The notes below the pieces were generated by a model, which made no database searches, had not been told where the DNA came from, and was given only the letters and a program-made list of their open reading frames with translations. Below, piece by piece: positions 56,358 to 64,000 of a stretch of DNA of 64,000 bases; within the stretch, counting starts at the first letter, position 1; each line of letters opens with the position of its first letter. This stretch comes from DTYU01 sp040757355 (GTDB taxonomy: Bacteria > Bacillota > Desulfotomaculia > Desulfotomaculales > Ammonificaceae), in the NCBI GenBank assembly GCA_040757355.1, contig JBFLWY010000001.1, positions 48,559 to 112,558 on the forward strand, given 5' to 3'. The position numbers and the translations under genes were made by a program.

Positions 56358-56663
56358 GTAATCGAGGTAGAATAACGGGACGCTTGCTTTTAAAGAAGGT
56401 AACTACTCAGCCTGCATCGACGGAACGCGGTGATCGCTGGGCAGAGCAAGGAAGACGGCTGGCGACGGGCCCGAGCGTAATTCAGAGGTCGGAAGTTGGA
56501 AGTCTGAAAAGGGGAAAAAGGGAATTCGCGTAGCGAATTCTACGAGGTCTGCCTTCTGACATCCTGCATCTGACTTCCGAATTGCGTAGCTTATCGCCGC
56601 GCCTTGCACGGTGCCTGAATAGTTGCAAAAAAGTAGCCTGTCCCCTTTTGGGGTGGTTGAAAG
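56358..56663. other. Spacer before miaA with hairpin and REP
   Basis: Contains GAATTCGC-GTA-GCGAATTC (56522-56540), flanked by AGGTCGGAAGTTGG-type and TTCTGACATCCTGC-type complementary arrays, and one AAAAAAGTAGCCTGTCCCC REP (56627-56649). Confidence 0.6.
56522..56540. repeat. GGAATTC hairpin copy
   Basis: Perfect 8-bp stem with GTA loop; same family as 7885-7909 and 27143-27168. Confidence 0.7.
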
Positions 56664-57617
56664 ATGGGGGAGCCGCCTGAGAAAAAAGCAGCCTGTCCCC
56701 TTTTAGTGATTACGGGGCCCACGGCCACGGGAAAATCGGCCGTGGCGATCGAGGTGGCGCTCAGGACAAACGGGGAGATAGTTTCCGCCGATTCAATGAT
56801 GGTCTACAAAGGGATGGATATCGGCACCGCAAAGCCCACGACGGCGGAACGCCGGGGAGTCCCTCACCACCTGATCGACGTTGTCGACCCGGGCCAGGAT
56901 TTCAGCGTGGCGGCTTTTCAGAGGCTTGCCTGCGAGTCTATCCGGGAAATCAACGAGCGGGGCCGCCTGCCGATACTCGTAGGCGGTACCGGCCTGTACA
57001 TACGAGCCGTGCTGGAGGGGTTCCGGCTGCCCGGCGGGGTGAATATAGAACTCCGGCGGCGTCTGGCCGAAGAGGCGAGGCGGTACGGGGTATTTCACCT
57101 GCATGAAAAACTGCGGGCCATCGACCCTGAGGCGGCTGCCCGGATCCATCCGAATAACCTGAAGCGGGTAATCCGGGCCATCGAGGTCTATCATCAGACC
57201 GGAACACCGATTTCACGCGCGGCATCATTAGCGGGACCGGAATTTAACGCTCTTGTGATTGGACTGCATCTTGAAAGGGAGGACTTGTACCGGCGTATTG
57301 AAGCGCGGGTGGAAGCGATGATCGCGGCGGGGCTGGTGGAAGAGGTCAGGGGATTGATCGCGGGTGGGCTCAAGCGGGATGCTACAGCGATGCAGGCGCT
57401 GGGCTACAAGGAGATCGCGGCCTTTCTGGCGGGCGAGGTGAGCTTTGAGGAAGCGGTCCGTTTGTTGAAGCGCAATACCAGACGGTTTGCCAAGAGGCAG
57501 TCAACCTGGTTTAGGCGCGACGAACGCATCCGCTGGTTAAATGTGGCCGATTTTCCCGGGGTGGAGGCGGTGGCGGAAGAAATTGCTGCATGGGTGAAGG
57601 AGTATTTCCAACGGTAG
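56664..57617 (+). CDS. miaA: tRNA dimethylallyltransferase
   Basis: A 317-residue enzyme adding dimethylallyl to A37. Seen: P-loop GPTATGKSAVAIE, SADSMMVYKGMDIGTAKP, VGGTGLYIRAVLEGF, MQALGYKEI and the late TRRFAKRQSTWFR. The first 11 codons (MGEPPEKKAAC) are odd: codons 6-11 are encoded by a copy of the AAAAAAGCAGCCTGTCCCC repeat at 56682-56705, and the MiaA core only starts at about residue 13 (LLVITGPTATGKS). The native start may have been displaced by the repeat; its own ribosome site is not obvious. Confidence 0.94.
   Translation: MGEPPEKKAACPLLVITGPTATGKSAVAIEVALRTNGEIVSADSMMVYKGMDIGTAKPTTAERRGVPHHLIDVVDPGQDFSVAAFQRLACESIREINERGRLPILVGGTGLYIRAVLEGFRLPGGVNIELRRRLAEEARRYGVFHLHEKLRAIDPEAAARIHPNNLKRVIRAIEVYHQTGTPISRAASLAGPEFNALVIGLHLEREDLYRRIEARVEAMIAAGLVEEVRGLIAGGLKRDATAMQALGYKEIAAFLAGEVSFEEAVRLLKRNTRRFAKRQSTWFRRDERIRWLNVADFPGVEAVAEEIAAWVKEYFQR
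56682..56705 (+). repeat. GGGGACAGGC-type repeat forming the miaA 5' end
   Basis: AAAAAAGCAGCCTGTCCCCTTT, in direct orientation to the copy at 56627-56649, 55 bp apart. It supplies codons 6-12 of miaA. Confidence 0.85.
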
Positions 57618-57693
57618 CGAAAAGTAATGATATACCGAGCTTGTCGCTCAGTTTTTGGTGTTAAAGAAAAAGATAGTATGGAGGTAGTCGGGG

Positions 57694-57939
57694 ATGAGCA
57701 AGACACAGATCAACCTGCAGGATGCTTTTCTGAATCAGGTACGGAAGGAAAGTATTCCTGTTACGATTTTTCTGGTAAACGGTTTCCAGCTCAAGGGAAT
57801 GGTGCGGGGTTTTGATAATTTTACGGTAATCCTCGAGAGCGAAGGGCGGCAGATGATGGTATACAAGCACGCCATCTCCACGATAAGCCCGGTCAGGCCG
57901 GTGAGCACTACCGTTCAGGAACCGAGAAACACTGTTTAG
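57694..57939 (+). CDS. hfq: RNA chaperone Hfq
   Basis: An 81-residue Sm-fold protein (NLQDAFLNQVRKESIPVTIFLVNGFQLKGMVRGFDNFTVIL; MVYKHAISTI). All Sm1 and Sm2 residues are normal, including Gln8-, Phe42- and YKH-type positions. It is 76 bp after miaA. GGAGGTAGTCGGGG before the ATG. Confidence 0.97.
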   Translation: MSKTQINLQDAFLNQVRKESIPVTIFLVNGFQLKGMVRGFDNFTVILESEGRQMMVYKHAISTISPVRPVSTTVQEPRNTV

Positions 57940-58056
57940 CATAAACGTTCTAAATTCCAAGTTCGTCGGGACTAATTTCGTTCATTCGCAAATTAAAGGT
58001 GATGGGCGAAGTTTTACAACAGTCTCCTAACCCTTTTACGGTGCGGGTTCCAAGCA

Positions 58057-59292
58057 ATGGTTACTGACAGGCTGGATTCGTTAGCTGCAGAAACGGTCGA
58101 AGAGGTGCAGTCGCTGTGGCGCCGTATAGACGGCCTGGCACTGGCCAACCAGCGGGTGGTGCTGGAGGCCTTCCGGACGGCGCGCATCAGCGACTTTCAT
58201 TTACGCGGTTCCACAGGCTACGGATACGGTGACGCCGGTCGGGCTGGGCTCGAAGCGGTGTATGCCCGGGTATTCGGGGCGGAGGCGGCACTGGTGCGGC
58301 CGCAAATTGTCTCCGGGACGCATGCCCTGGCGCTGTGCCTTTACGGGGTTCTGCGGCCGGGGGACAGGCTTCTTGCGGTGCAGGGAAGGCCATATGACAC
58401 CCTGGAGGCAATTATCGGCGGCGAGCCGGGTTCACTTGCCGAGTGGGGGATAGAATATAGTCAGATTGACCTGCTGCCGGACGGCGGCCTCGACGAAGAG
58501 GCGATTACCGAGGCCGTTGCCCTGAAACCGCGCGCGGTGCTGCTGCAGCGTTCGGGAGGGTACTCATGGCGGCGCGGTCTGGTATTGAAGGAACTTGGTA
58601 CGATCATAAGCCTCATTAAAAAGCGGGCGCCGGACACAGTTGTTGTTGTGGATAACTGTTACGGGGAATTTGTGGAGACGCATGAACCCCCAGCGGTGGG
58701 GGCGGACCTTTGTGCGGGTTCGCTGATAAAAAACCCCGGCGGCGGGATTGCGCCCACCGGTGGCTACGTGGTCGGCCGTAAGGAGCTTGTGGCGATGGCG
58801 GCAAACCGGCTGACCGCGCCGGGGCTGGGGTGGGAGGTGGGGCCGACACTCGACTGCCAGCGCCTTTTGTGTCAGGGCTTCTTCTTGGCGCCGCACTTCG
58901 TGGCCGAGGCGCTGAAAGGGGCGGTTTTTGCGGCGCGCTTCTTTGAACGGCTGGGCTTTGATGTTCTGCCGCGCTTCAACGAACCGCGCAGCGATATTGT
59001 CCAGGGCGTGTGCCTCGGGTCTCCGGAATTGCTTTTGAGTTTTTGCAGGGGGATACAAGCGGCCTCTCCTGTGGATGCGCATGTCCGCCCCGAGGGTGGA
59101 CCGCTGCCCGGATACCGGGACGACGTGGTGATGGCTGCCGGTACTTTTGTACAGGGGGCTTCGCTTGAGTTGACCGCGGATGCGCCCATGCGCGAACCTT
59201 ACGCTGCCTACCTCCAGGGCGGGCTGTCGAAGGAGCATGTCATTCTGGGCGCGCTGGCGGCCGCACGGGCGGTCTGCCAGAAGAAAGGATGA
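58057..59292 (+). CDS. Methionine gamma-lyase-like PLP protein (aluminium-resistance/YnbB family)
   Basis: A 411-residue PLP enzyme of the YnbB family. Seen: STGYGYGDAGRAGLEAVYARVFGAEAALVRPQIVSGTHAL, VVVDNCYGEFVE, and the PLP lysine in AGSLIKNPGGGIAPTGGY. Annotated in the family as aluminium resistance or methionine gamma-lyase; the true substrate is not established. As in B. subtilis it lies near hfq and miaA, so this is a conserved neighbourhood. Confidence 0.92.
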   Translation: MVTDRLDSLAAETVEEVQSLWRRIDGLALANQRVVLEAFRTARISDFHLRGSTGYGYGDAGRAGLEAVYARVFGAEAALVRPQIVSGTHALALCLYGVLRPGDRLLAVQGRPYDTLEAIIGGEPGSLAEWGIEYSQIDLLPDGGLDEEAITEAVALKPRAVLLQRSGGYSWRRGLVLKELGTIISLIKKRAPDTVVVVDNCYGEFVETHEPPAVGADLCAGSLIKNPGGGIAPTGGYVVGRKELVAMAANRLTAPGLGWEVGPTLDCQRLLCQGFFLAPHFVAEALKGAVFAARFFERLGFDVLPRFNEPRSDIVQGVCLGSPELLLSFCRGIQAASPVDAHVRPEGGPLPGYRDDVVMAAGTFVQGASLELTADAPMREPYAAYLQGGLSKEHVILGALAAARAVCQKKG

Positions 59293-59341
59293 AGGATGAG
59301 GGATGAAGGATGAACCTTTCACATCTTAGTTGCGTGTTTAC

Positions 59342-59369
59342 TTGGCGCTTTGGCGTGAAAAGGTATATA
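59342..59369 (+). promoter_or_regulatory. Possible promoter of trxB
   Basis: TTGGCG (59342-59347), 16 bp, TATATA (59364-59369); start codon at 59416. Confidence 0.45.
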
Positions 59370-59415
59370 TACTATAAGGATGTAAGGATGAAATAGAGAG
59401 AAGGGGATAGACACG

Positions 59416-60333
59416 ATGGCGTACGATTTAGCGATCATCGGTGCCGGGCCCGCCGGCTTGACCGCCGGAATTTACGCGGCGCGTGCCAAGGTGAATACGG
59501 TTATCATAGAACGGGCCGCTCCCGGCGGGAAGGTTTTGACCGCGGACAAGATCGAAAACTACCCTGGGTTTCCTGAGCCGATCAGCGGCACGGAATTAGT
59601 CGAGCGGATGAATGCGCAGACAAGGCGTTTGGGCGTAGCGTTTGAAGCGGTTGATGTGGCCGAAATCCGCTGGGAGGAAGACCGGTTCACTTTGCGAACA
59701 ACGCGTCAGGATATGGGTGTGCGTGCGGTTATCCTTGCCACCGGCAGCGGTCCGAAGCCTCTCGGGGTGCCAGGGGAAGACCGCCTGCGCGGCCGGGGGG
59801 TTTCTTACTGCGCCATCTGCGACGGTTTCTTTTTTCGGGACCAGCAGGTTGCGGTGATCGGCGGCGGGGACGCTGCGATTCAAGAAGCGCTTTATCTCAC
59901 CCGCTTCGTCAGTAAGATATTCCTGATAAACCACCGTAAGACCCTGCAGGCGGCAAAAGTGCTCCAGGACACGCTAAGTGCGGAGCCCAAGATCGAGGTT
60001 GTACTAAACGCCGGGGTTAGAGAGATCCTCGGGGAAAACGAGGTTGAAGGTATCAGGATTGAAGATTTTAACTCCGGTGAACAGCGCCTGATCCCGGTGA
60101 CCGGGGTTTTCGTCTACGTCGGGGTGAAACCCGCTTCGTATCTGATCGAGGACCTGGCAGATCTCGACCCGAAGGGCTATGTGATCACTGACGAAAAAAT
60201 GGCCACCAAAACCCCCGGACTCTTTGCGGCGGGGGACGTTCGTCAGAAGCCGCTGCGGCAAATAGTAACTGCGGTGGCGGACGGTGCCATTGCGGCGACA
60301 AGCGCGGACCGGTTTCTCCGGGGTCAGGGTTGA
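59416..60333 (+). CDS. trxB: Thioredoxin reductase
   Basis: A 305-residue FAD/NADPH enzyme reducing thioredoxin. Seen: IIGAGPAGLTAGIYAARA (FAD), redox CAICDG, NADPH-site GGGDAAIQEA, and TPGLFAAGDVRQKPLRQI. ATG with AGAGAAGGGG before it. A normal length. It converges with the SDR gene; their stops are only a few bases apart in the duplicated segment. Confidence 0.96.
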   Translation: MAYDLAIIGAGPAGLTAGIYAARAKVNTVIIERAAPGGKVLTADKIENYPGFPEPISGTELVERMNAQTRRLGVAFEAVDVAEIRWEEDRFTLRTTRQDMGVRAVILATGSGPKPLGVPGEDRLRGRGVSYCAICDGFFFRDQQVAVIGGGDAAIQEALYLTRFVSKIFLINHRKTLQAAKVLQDTLSAEPKIEVVLNAGVREILGENEVEGIRIEDFNSGEQRLIPVTGVFVYVGVKPASYLIEDLADLDPKGYVITDEKMATKTPGLFAAGDVRQKPLRQIVTAVADGAIAATSADRFLRGQG

Positions 60334-60657
60334 TTCAGCGGTTGCCGGCAAAATGAAAGGTCTCTGCAAGGCCCTCCCTGAGCCTGACCGGTTCAAAGCC
60401 GAACTGCTTTTTTACAGCGTCAAGGTCGGTNNNNNNNNNNNNNNNNNNNNNNNNNNNNNNNNNNNNNNNNNNNNNNNNNNNNNNNNNNNNNNNNNNNNNN
60501 NNNNNNNNNNNNNNNNNNNNNNNNNNNNNNGCGGACCGGTTTCTCCGGGGTCAGGGTTGATTCAGCGGTTGCCGGCAAAATGAAAGGTCTCTGCAAGGCC
60601 CTCCCTGAGCCTGACCGGTTCAAAGCCGAACTGCTTTTTTACAGCGTCAAGGTCGGT
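60304..60657. repeat. 127-bp exact duplication around a 100-N assembly gap
   Basis: 60304-60430 and 60531-60657 are identical over all 127 bases, separated by exactly 100 N (60431-60530). This is what a scaffolder leaves when two contig ends overlap but were not merged. The duplicate holds the ends of trxB and of the SDR gene. The gap is best read as absent in the real chromosome. Confidence 0.9.
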
Positions 60658-61464
60658 GATGTTGTCAAAGTCCATCAATTTCAGTTCAACCAGACTCACA
60701 GGGGCATCAGGCAGAAGCTTTTCCATTACCGGAACCACAAGGCGCAGCAGGCCGACCGGGACGGGGAGCTTGATGCGCCTGATTCTATGTATCCCGAGGA
60801 AGATGTCGAGCATCTCGCGGTAAGTCAGGTGTTCGGGCCCGCCGATGTCACATGTTTGGTGGATGAACCGCGGGTCCTTTAGGGCGGCGGCGACGCACCT
60901 GGCGACGTCATGGGCGGCGATCGGCTGGAAGCGGGTTCTGCCGGCAGGGTAGACGGCGAACGGCGGCGGTGAAAACCGTATTGACTGGGCCATCCGGTTA
61001 AAAAAACCGAAGCCGGGGCCGTAGACCAGCGACGGCCGGATAACCGTCCAGTTAAGGCCGCTTTTTCGGACGATCTCCTCCGCCTGCCATTTGGAATGGG
61101 AATAAGGATACGCCCGGCCCTCTTTCGCCCCGAGAGCGCTCATATGGATAAAACGGCGCACACCTGTAACGGCCGCCGCCCGAACGGCGTTAGCGGTGCC
61201 CTCTACGTTCACCCTTTCGAAAGTCTGGGCGCCCCGCTCGCGGATGACCGCTACCAGATGAACTACCCCTTCTACACCTTTCATGGCCCGGAGGGTTGAT
61301 TCGTAATTCGTTACGTCGCCCTGGGCAATTTCAGGACCTTCACCAAGGACGGAGCGCGCCTTGACCGTGTCGCGGACGAGGCACCGTACTCTTAGGCCCT
61401 TCGCAGTGAGTTCTTTAACTACAGCCCTGCCCACAAGTCCCGAGCCGCCGGTCACCAGGATCAT
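60562..61464 (-). CDS. NAD(P)-binding SDR protein (NDUFA9-like)
   Basis: A 300-residue extended/atypical SDR. Seen: ILVTGGSGLVGRAVVKEL, LRVRCLVRD, YPYSHSKWQAEEIV with the Tyr-x3-Lys pair, RPSLVYGPGFGFFNRM, and QPIAAHDVARCV. Resembles the NAD-binding relatives of complex I subunit NDUFA9 or NmrA-like sensors; no specific reaction can be assigned. The ATG overlaps the nitrilase stop (ATGA). Because of the assembly overlap the C-terminus is read from the second copy. Confidence 0.85.
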   Translation of the reverse strand: MILVTGGSGLVGRAVVKELTAKGLRVRCLVRDTVKARSVLGEGPEIAQGDVTNYESTLRAMKGVEGVVHLVAVIRERGAQTFERVNVEGTANAVRAAAVTGVRRFIHMSALGAKEGRAYPYSHSKWQAEEIVRKSGLNWTVIRPSLVYGPGFGFFNRMAQSIRFSPPPFAVYPAGRTRFQPIAAHDVARCVAAALKDPRFIHQTCDIGGPEHLTYREMLDIFLGIHRIRRIKLPVPVGLLRLVVPVMEKLLPDAPVSLVELKLMDFDNITDLDAVKKQFGFEPVRLREGLAETFHFAGNR

Positions 61465-62363
61465 CTTTGTCGCCTCCTTGCCAAGGAGTCATGGGACAGA
61501 TGATTTCCTGCTTTTTGCATCTGTTTTACCACGGGGAGTTGCTGCCGGACGCGCCTTAGATACTCTAAGTCGATCTCCGCATCGATAATCTCTTCTGCCG
61601 GGCCTGCGCGGGCAAGCACTTCCCCCCAGGGGTTTACGATCATTGAATGGCCGAAGGCCACGTAAACCGCACTGAGGTCCCGCGCCGGGGCCGCGCCGAT
61701 CATGTAAACTTGGTTGTCTACGGCGCGGCCGCGCAGCAGCAGTTCCCAGTGTGCGGGGCCGGTGATCATATTGAAGGCTGCCGGGATCACAATGACCTTG
61801 GCGCCCCTCTGCATCATTTCGTTAAAAAGGGCTGGGAACCTGATGTCGAAGCAGACAGCTACACCGAGGGTTCCCAAGGGGGTCGGCACCACCGTGGCGC
61901 TTCCGCCCGCACTGAGTGTCGCCGATTCTTTGAAGGAGAGGCCGCCGGGCAAATCCACGTCAAAGAGGTAGACTTTCCGGTGGCGGGCCAGCATCCTCCC
62001 CTCCGGATCGAAGACAAAAGAGGAATTGTACAACCGGTCCCCTTCCCGCTCGGGAATGCTGCCGCCGATGATGTAGACCCCTTCGTCCCGCGCGGCCCGG
62101 CTGAGCATCTTTACCGCCGGGCCGTCCGGACAGCTCTCGGCATATAGAGGAAAAAGCTCCGCTTCGTAAGGGCACACGAACATCTCCGGCAGCACTACGA
62201 GCCCGGCACCCTTCCCTGCCGCACGGCGGATGAAATCACGGGCACGCGTCAGGTTTTCCTCTTTGGATGCGCCAACCTTAAGCTGGCAGACTGCGGCGTG
62301 AAAAACAGGCTGCGGGTGTTGGCCGGTCTTTTCTTGGTACTGAGGCGCCATTTTCTCCTTCAC
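61461..62363 (-). CDS. Nitrilase-superfamily carbon-nitrogen hydrolase
   Basis: A 300-residue hydrolase with the Glu-Lys-Cys triad: VVLPEMFVCPYE (Glu), RHRKVYLFDVDLPG (Lys) and GVAVCFDIRFPALF (Cys). The YLFDVD and RFPAL blocks match the omega-amidase/deaminated-glutathione amidase (Nit) group. The start at GTG 62363 or the ATG at 62351 is uncertain; GGAAGGTGAAGGAG overlaps both. First gene of a two-gene unit with the SDR. Confidence 0.9.
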   Translation of the reverse strand: MKEKMAPQYQEKTGQHPQPVFHAAVCQLKVGASKEENLTRARDFIRRAAGKGAGLVVLPEMFVCPYEAELFPLYAESCPDGPAVKMLSRAARDEGVYIIGGSIPEREGDRLYNSSFVFDPEGRMLARHRKVYLFDVDLPGGLSFKESATLSAGGSATVVPTPLGTLGVAVCFDIRFPALFNEMMQRGAKVIVIPAAFNMITGPAHWELLLRGRAVDNQVYMIGAAPARDLSAVYVAFGHSMIVNPWGEVLARAGPAEEIIDAEIDLEYLRRVRQQLPVVKQMQKAGNHLSHDSLARRRQR

Positions 62364-62684
62364 CTTCCCAAAGGACTGACGGGGTAAGCTCGGGCTGCTG
62401 ACTCGCTGCAGCGAACAGCCCCCGACGGTCTTGGTTTGGACTTAATTTCTTATTCGTGTTTATGCTTATCTTTCCTCCAGAGATGTCTTAAATTTGCCGG
62501 GCGGATAAGTCTTTTGCCGGTACGTTTCTTGACAACGGGCGGAATGGAGACTAAGCTTTTGAGGAAACAGGCGGGAAGGCCCATGCCACGTTGCGGCACA
62601 ACGAAGAATGATAACGGCAGCGGCCTTGATATGTAATTCGGACTCGGGACTCAGGACTTGTTTTCGAGGGAAGGAGGAAAACCT
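62364..62684. other. Spacer with dispersed repeat, between the nitrilase and DUF2148 genes
   Basis: No gene. It contains the 27-bp repeat (62590-62616) seen at 23681 and an ATTCGGACTCGGGACTCAGGA array just before the ribosome site of the next gene. Confidence 0.5.
62590..62616 (+). repeat. 27-bp dispersed repeat, copy 2
   Basis: GTTGCGGCACAACGAAGAA plus a GATAACGG tail; counterpart of 23681-23707. Confidence 0.7.
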
Positions 62685-63215
62685 ATGCAGGAAATTGTTG
62701 CGCAAGTCGCCGGTTTTATGGTGCTGGCCGCCAGGACGGCGCCGAAGTCGCTCGGACAGGACTACCTGGTAACCCGGGTCGTGACCGGGGAGGACGTCTT
62801 GCGATTGGCGGGAGCGATGGTCGCGTACGGGAAGGAAACAGGGAAGAAGGACTTTGACCGGGACGGGGAAAGCGTAGGTCAATCTGCCGCGGTTTTTCTC
62901 ATCGGGCTGAAGGACGCAAAGCCCCTGGGGCTGAATTGCGGGGCGTGCGGCCTCTCGCGGTGCGACGAAGCCGCGGCGCGGGAAGGGCAGGAGTTCCGCG
63001 GCCCGCAGTGTTTCCTGAGGGCGATGGATATGGGCATCGCGCTCGGTTCGGCGGTAAAAACGGCCTCCCTGTTTAACGTTGACAACCGGATCATGTACCG
63101 CGCCGGCGTAGTCGCCCGCCGCATCGGCCTGATCGATGCCGACGTGGTACTAGGAGTCCCGCTTGCGGCGGCCGGCAAGAACATCTTTTTCGACCGCACG
63201 CAGAAGAAGGATTAA
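62685..63215 (+). CDS. DUF2148 ferredoxin-domain protein
   Basis: A 176-residue protein of the DUF2148 family: DYLVTRVVTGEDVLRLAGAM, LGLNCGACGLSRCDE (Cys-x2-Cys-x4-Cys) with a later Cys in GPQCFLRAMDMGIALGSAV, then YRAGVVARRIGLIDADVVLGVPLA. Probably binds an Fe-S cluster; common in anaerobes, function unknown. AAGGAGG before the ATG at 62685 decides the start. Confidence 0.88.
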   Translation: MQEIVAQVAGFMVLAARTAPKSLGQDYLVTRVVTGEDVLRLAGAMVAYGKETGKKDFDRDGESVGQSAAVFLIGLKDAKPLGLNCGACGLSRCDEAAAREGQEFRGPQCFLRAMDMGIALGSAVKTASLFNVDNRIMYRAGVVARRIGLIDADVVLGVPLAAAGKNIFFDRTQKKD

Positions 63216-63286
63216 TCAGCCGAATGGCCTGCGGGGGGCCAGAGGCCCGCACGGGCTACTCCGCTGAAGAAGCCTCCAAATGAAAA

Positions 63287-63310
63287 GCAGTGGCCCGGTC
63301 AGGCCACTGC
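63287..63310. terminator. Hairpin between convergent genes
   Basis: Perfect 9-bp stem GCAGTGGCC-CGGTCA-GGCCACTGC. No long T run, but the place between two convergent stops suggests a bidirectional terminator. Confidence 0.6.
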
Positions 63311-63331
63311 CGATAGGGCTGGTAATCAGGA

Positions 63332-64000
63332 CTATTCCTTAGGTTTTTCTCTTTTTGTCATTCGGAGGTCGATGAACCGGTCCTTGAGTTTCTTCATAAC
63401 CATCGGCATCGTGGTATACTCCATCTCGTCGAGGTGAAGCCGGTGCGGTTCAAAGGGACCGAGGTGCCGCATATAGTCGGCGATTAAGTTCGCGAGAGTC
63501 CGTGCACGGTCGAAAGCCGGGTCGTCAAAAAGGTCCTGCGGGCCGACAAGCCGCCCGTCGGCAAGCTGGAATCCCAGGGCCACCACGCGCGGCGGGCCGT
63601 CGAAGCGTGTCGGCGTGGACTGTTTCAGACTGACCGGCATCAGCGGGCCGCTGTGCGAACCGCGCATCCAACCGGAGACGAGGTGCGGGTGAGCGAAGGG
63701 CTCAAGAACCTCTCCCACCGCCGGGTAGCCGCTCTGGCAGCGGACGATGCAGACCGGGTCGTCCTTCCCCACGTAGCGTCCTGCCATTAGGTTCAAGCGC
63801 TGGGTGCTGGAAACTGCGGCAATCTGACCGGTATCCTTGTGGAATATTCGTTTTATACAGTAACGTCCCGGAGCGCCGATAAAAATGAGCATATCATACA
63901 GTTCCTCCGGCGCCAGGAAGGTGATTTTCTTATCCTCGATCAGGTCCCGGACTTCGAATATGAAACCGGAATGCATTTTAGGGTCGATGACAAGGCCGAT
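63332..64000 (-). CDS. Archaeal-type fructose-1,6-bisphosphate aldolase/phosphatase (partial)
   Basis: C-terminal part, at least 214 residues, of a class V bifunctional FBP aldolase/phosphatase, the gluconeogenic enzyme of archaea and deep anaerobic bacteria. Seen: HPHLVSGWMRGSHSGPLMPVSL, DGPPRVVALGFQL, LVGPQDLFDDPAFDRAR, GPFEPHRLHLDEMEYTTMP. The frame is open beyond residue 1 at 63976 (upstream codons read IGLVIDPKMHSG), so the N-terminus with metal-binding residues lies outside the window. The gene fits a lineage growing on acids such as acetate, where gluconeogenesis is needed. Confidence 0.93.
   Translation of the reverse strand: MGLVIDPKMHSGFIFEVRDLIEDKKITFLAPEELYDMLIFIGAPGRYCIKRIFHKDTGQIAAVSSTQRLNLMAGRYVGKDDPVCIVRCQSGYPAVGEVLEPFAHPHLVSGWMRGSHSGPLMPVSLKQSTPTRFDGPPRVVALGFQLADGRLVGPQDLFDDPAFDRARTLANLIADYMRHLGPFEPHRLHLDEMEYTTMPMVMKKLKDRFIDLRMTKREKPKE

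Overview
The window looks like chromosome from a spore-forming, thermophile-like Firmicute of the Pelotomaculum/Desulfotomaculum (Peptococcaceae) type. The evidence is moderately high GC, GTG/TTG starts with strong GGAGG ribosome sites, spore-coat (CotF-like), LysM and DUF1540 genes, the Bacillus/Clostridium gene order miaB-ymcA-mutS-mutL-miaA-hfq-ynbB, a BirA-type biotin operator, and an S-layer protein with copper-amine-oxidase-like repeats. The species cannot be fixed from the sequence alone.

Layout: 0.3-10.6 kb is a minus-strand acetate block: a hotdog thioesterase, a DnaQ exonuclease, a CNMP/CBS/nucleotidyltransferase sensor, the acetate symporter actP with its DUF485 partner, acs, a second acyl-CoA synthetase and its IclR regulator. 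11-15.7 kb has a lipoprotein, rph-rdgB, two tRNAs (Gly-TCC, Arg-TCT), a decayed superoxide dismutase abutting the Arg tRNA, and a PflX-like radical SAM protein. 15.7-23.6 kb has a TPR protein and a biotin cluster transcribed bioF-bioD-bioA-hydrolase-bioC-bioB, with a BirA operator before bioF. 24-33.6 kb carries ftsK/spoIIIE, a RodZ-like protein, rimO, a short FtsH-like protease with an unknown membrane partner, cinA and recA.

33.7-40.3 kb is an accessory island of six toxin-antitoxin-type modules plus a lone DUF433 gene, several of them visibly frameshifted, truncated or spliced together. 40.8-46.2 kb is a cell-surface region: S-layer protein, TolC-like coiled-coil protein, a dihaem c-type cytochrome lipoprotein, and a RAYT transposase bracketed by its own REP repeats. 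46.4-48.3 kb holds spore-coat-like genes. 48.6-59.3 kb is the conserved RNA-modification/mismatch-repair block. The window ends with trxB, an assembly gap that appears to be an artefact, an SDR protein, a nitrilase, a DUF2148 Fe-S protein and a partial archaeal-type FBP aldolase/phosphatase.

The most unusual property is the density of dispersed non-coding repeats. At least five families are seen: CCAGCACTCA-bounded palindromes, AAAAAGGGGACAGGC-type hairpins, GGGGACGGTTC/GGGGACACCAT REPs, a GCCGGAAACGGCC bipartite hairpin element, and a TTCCGGGCGGAAC repeat. There are also degenerate short-period arrays in many intergenic spaces. Two families have copies inside genes in frame (ftsK linker, mutS connector and C-terminus), and one supplies the first codons of miaA. 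These elements, and the toxin-antitoxin mosaic, are the best candidates for undescribed biology here.
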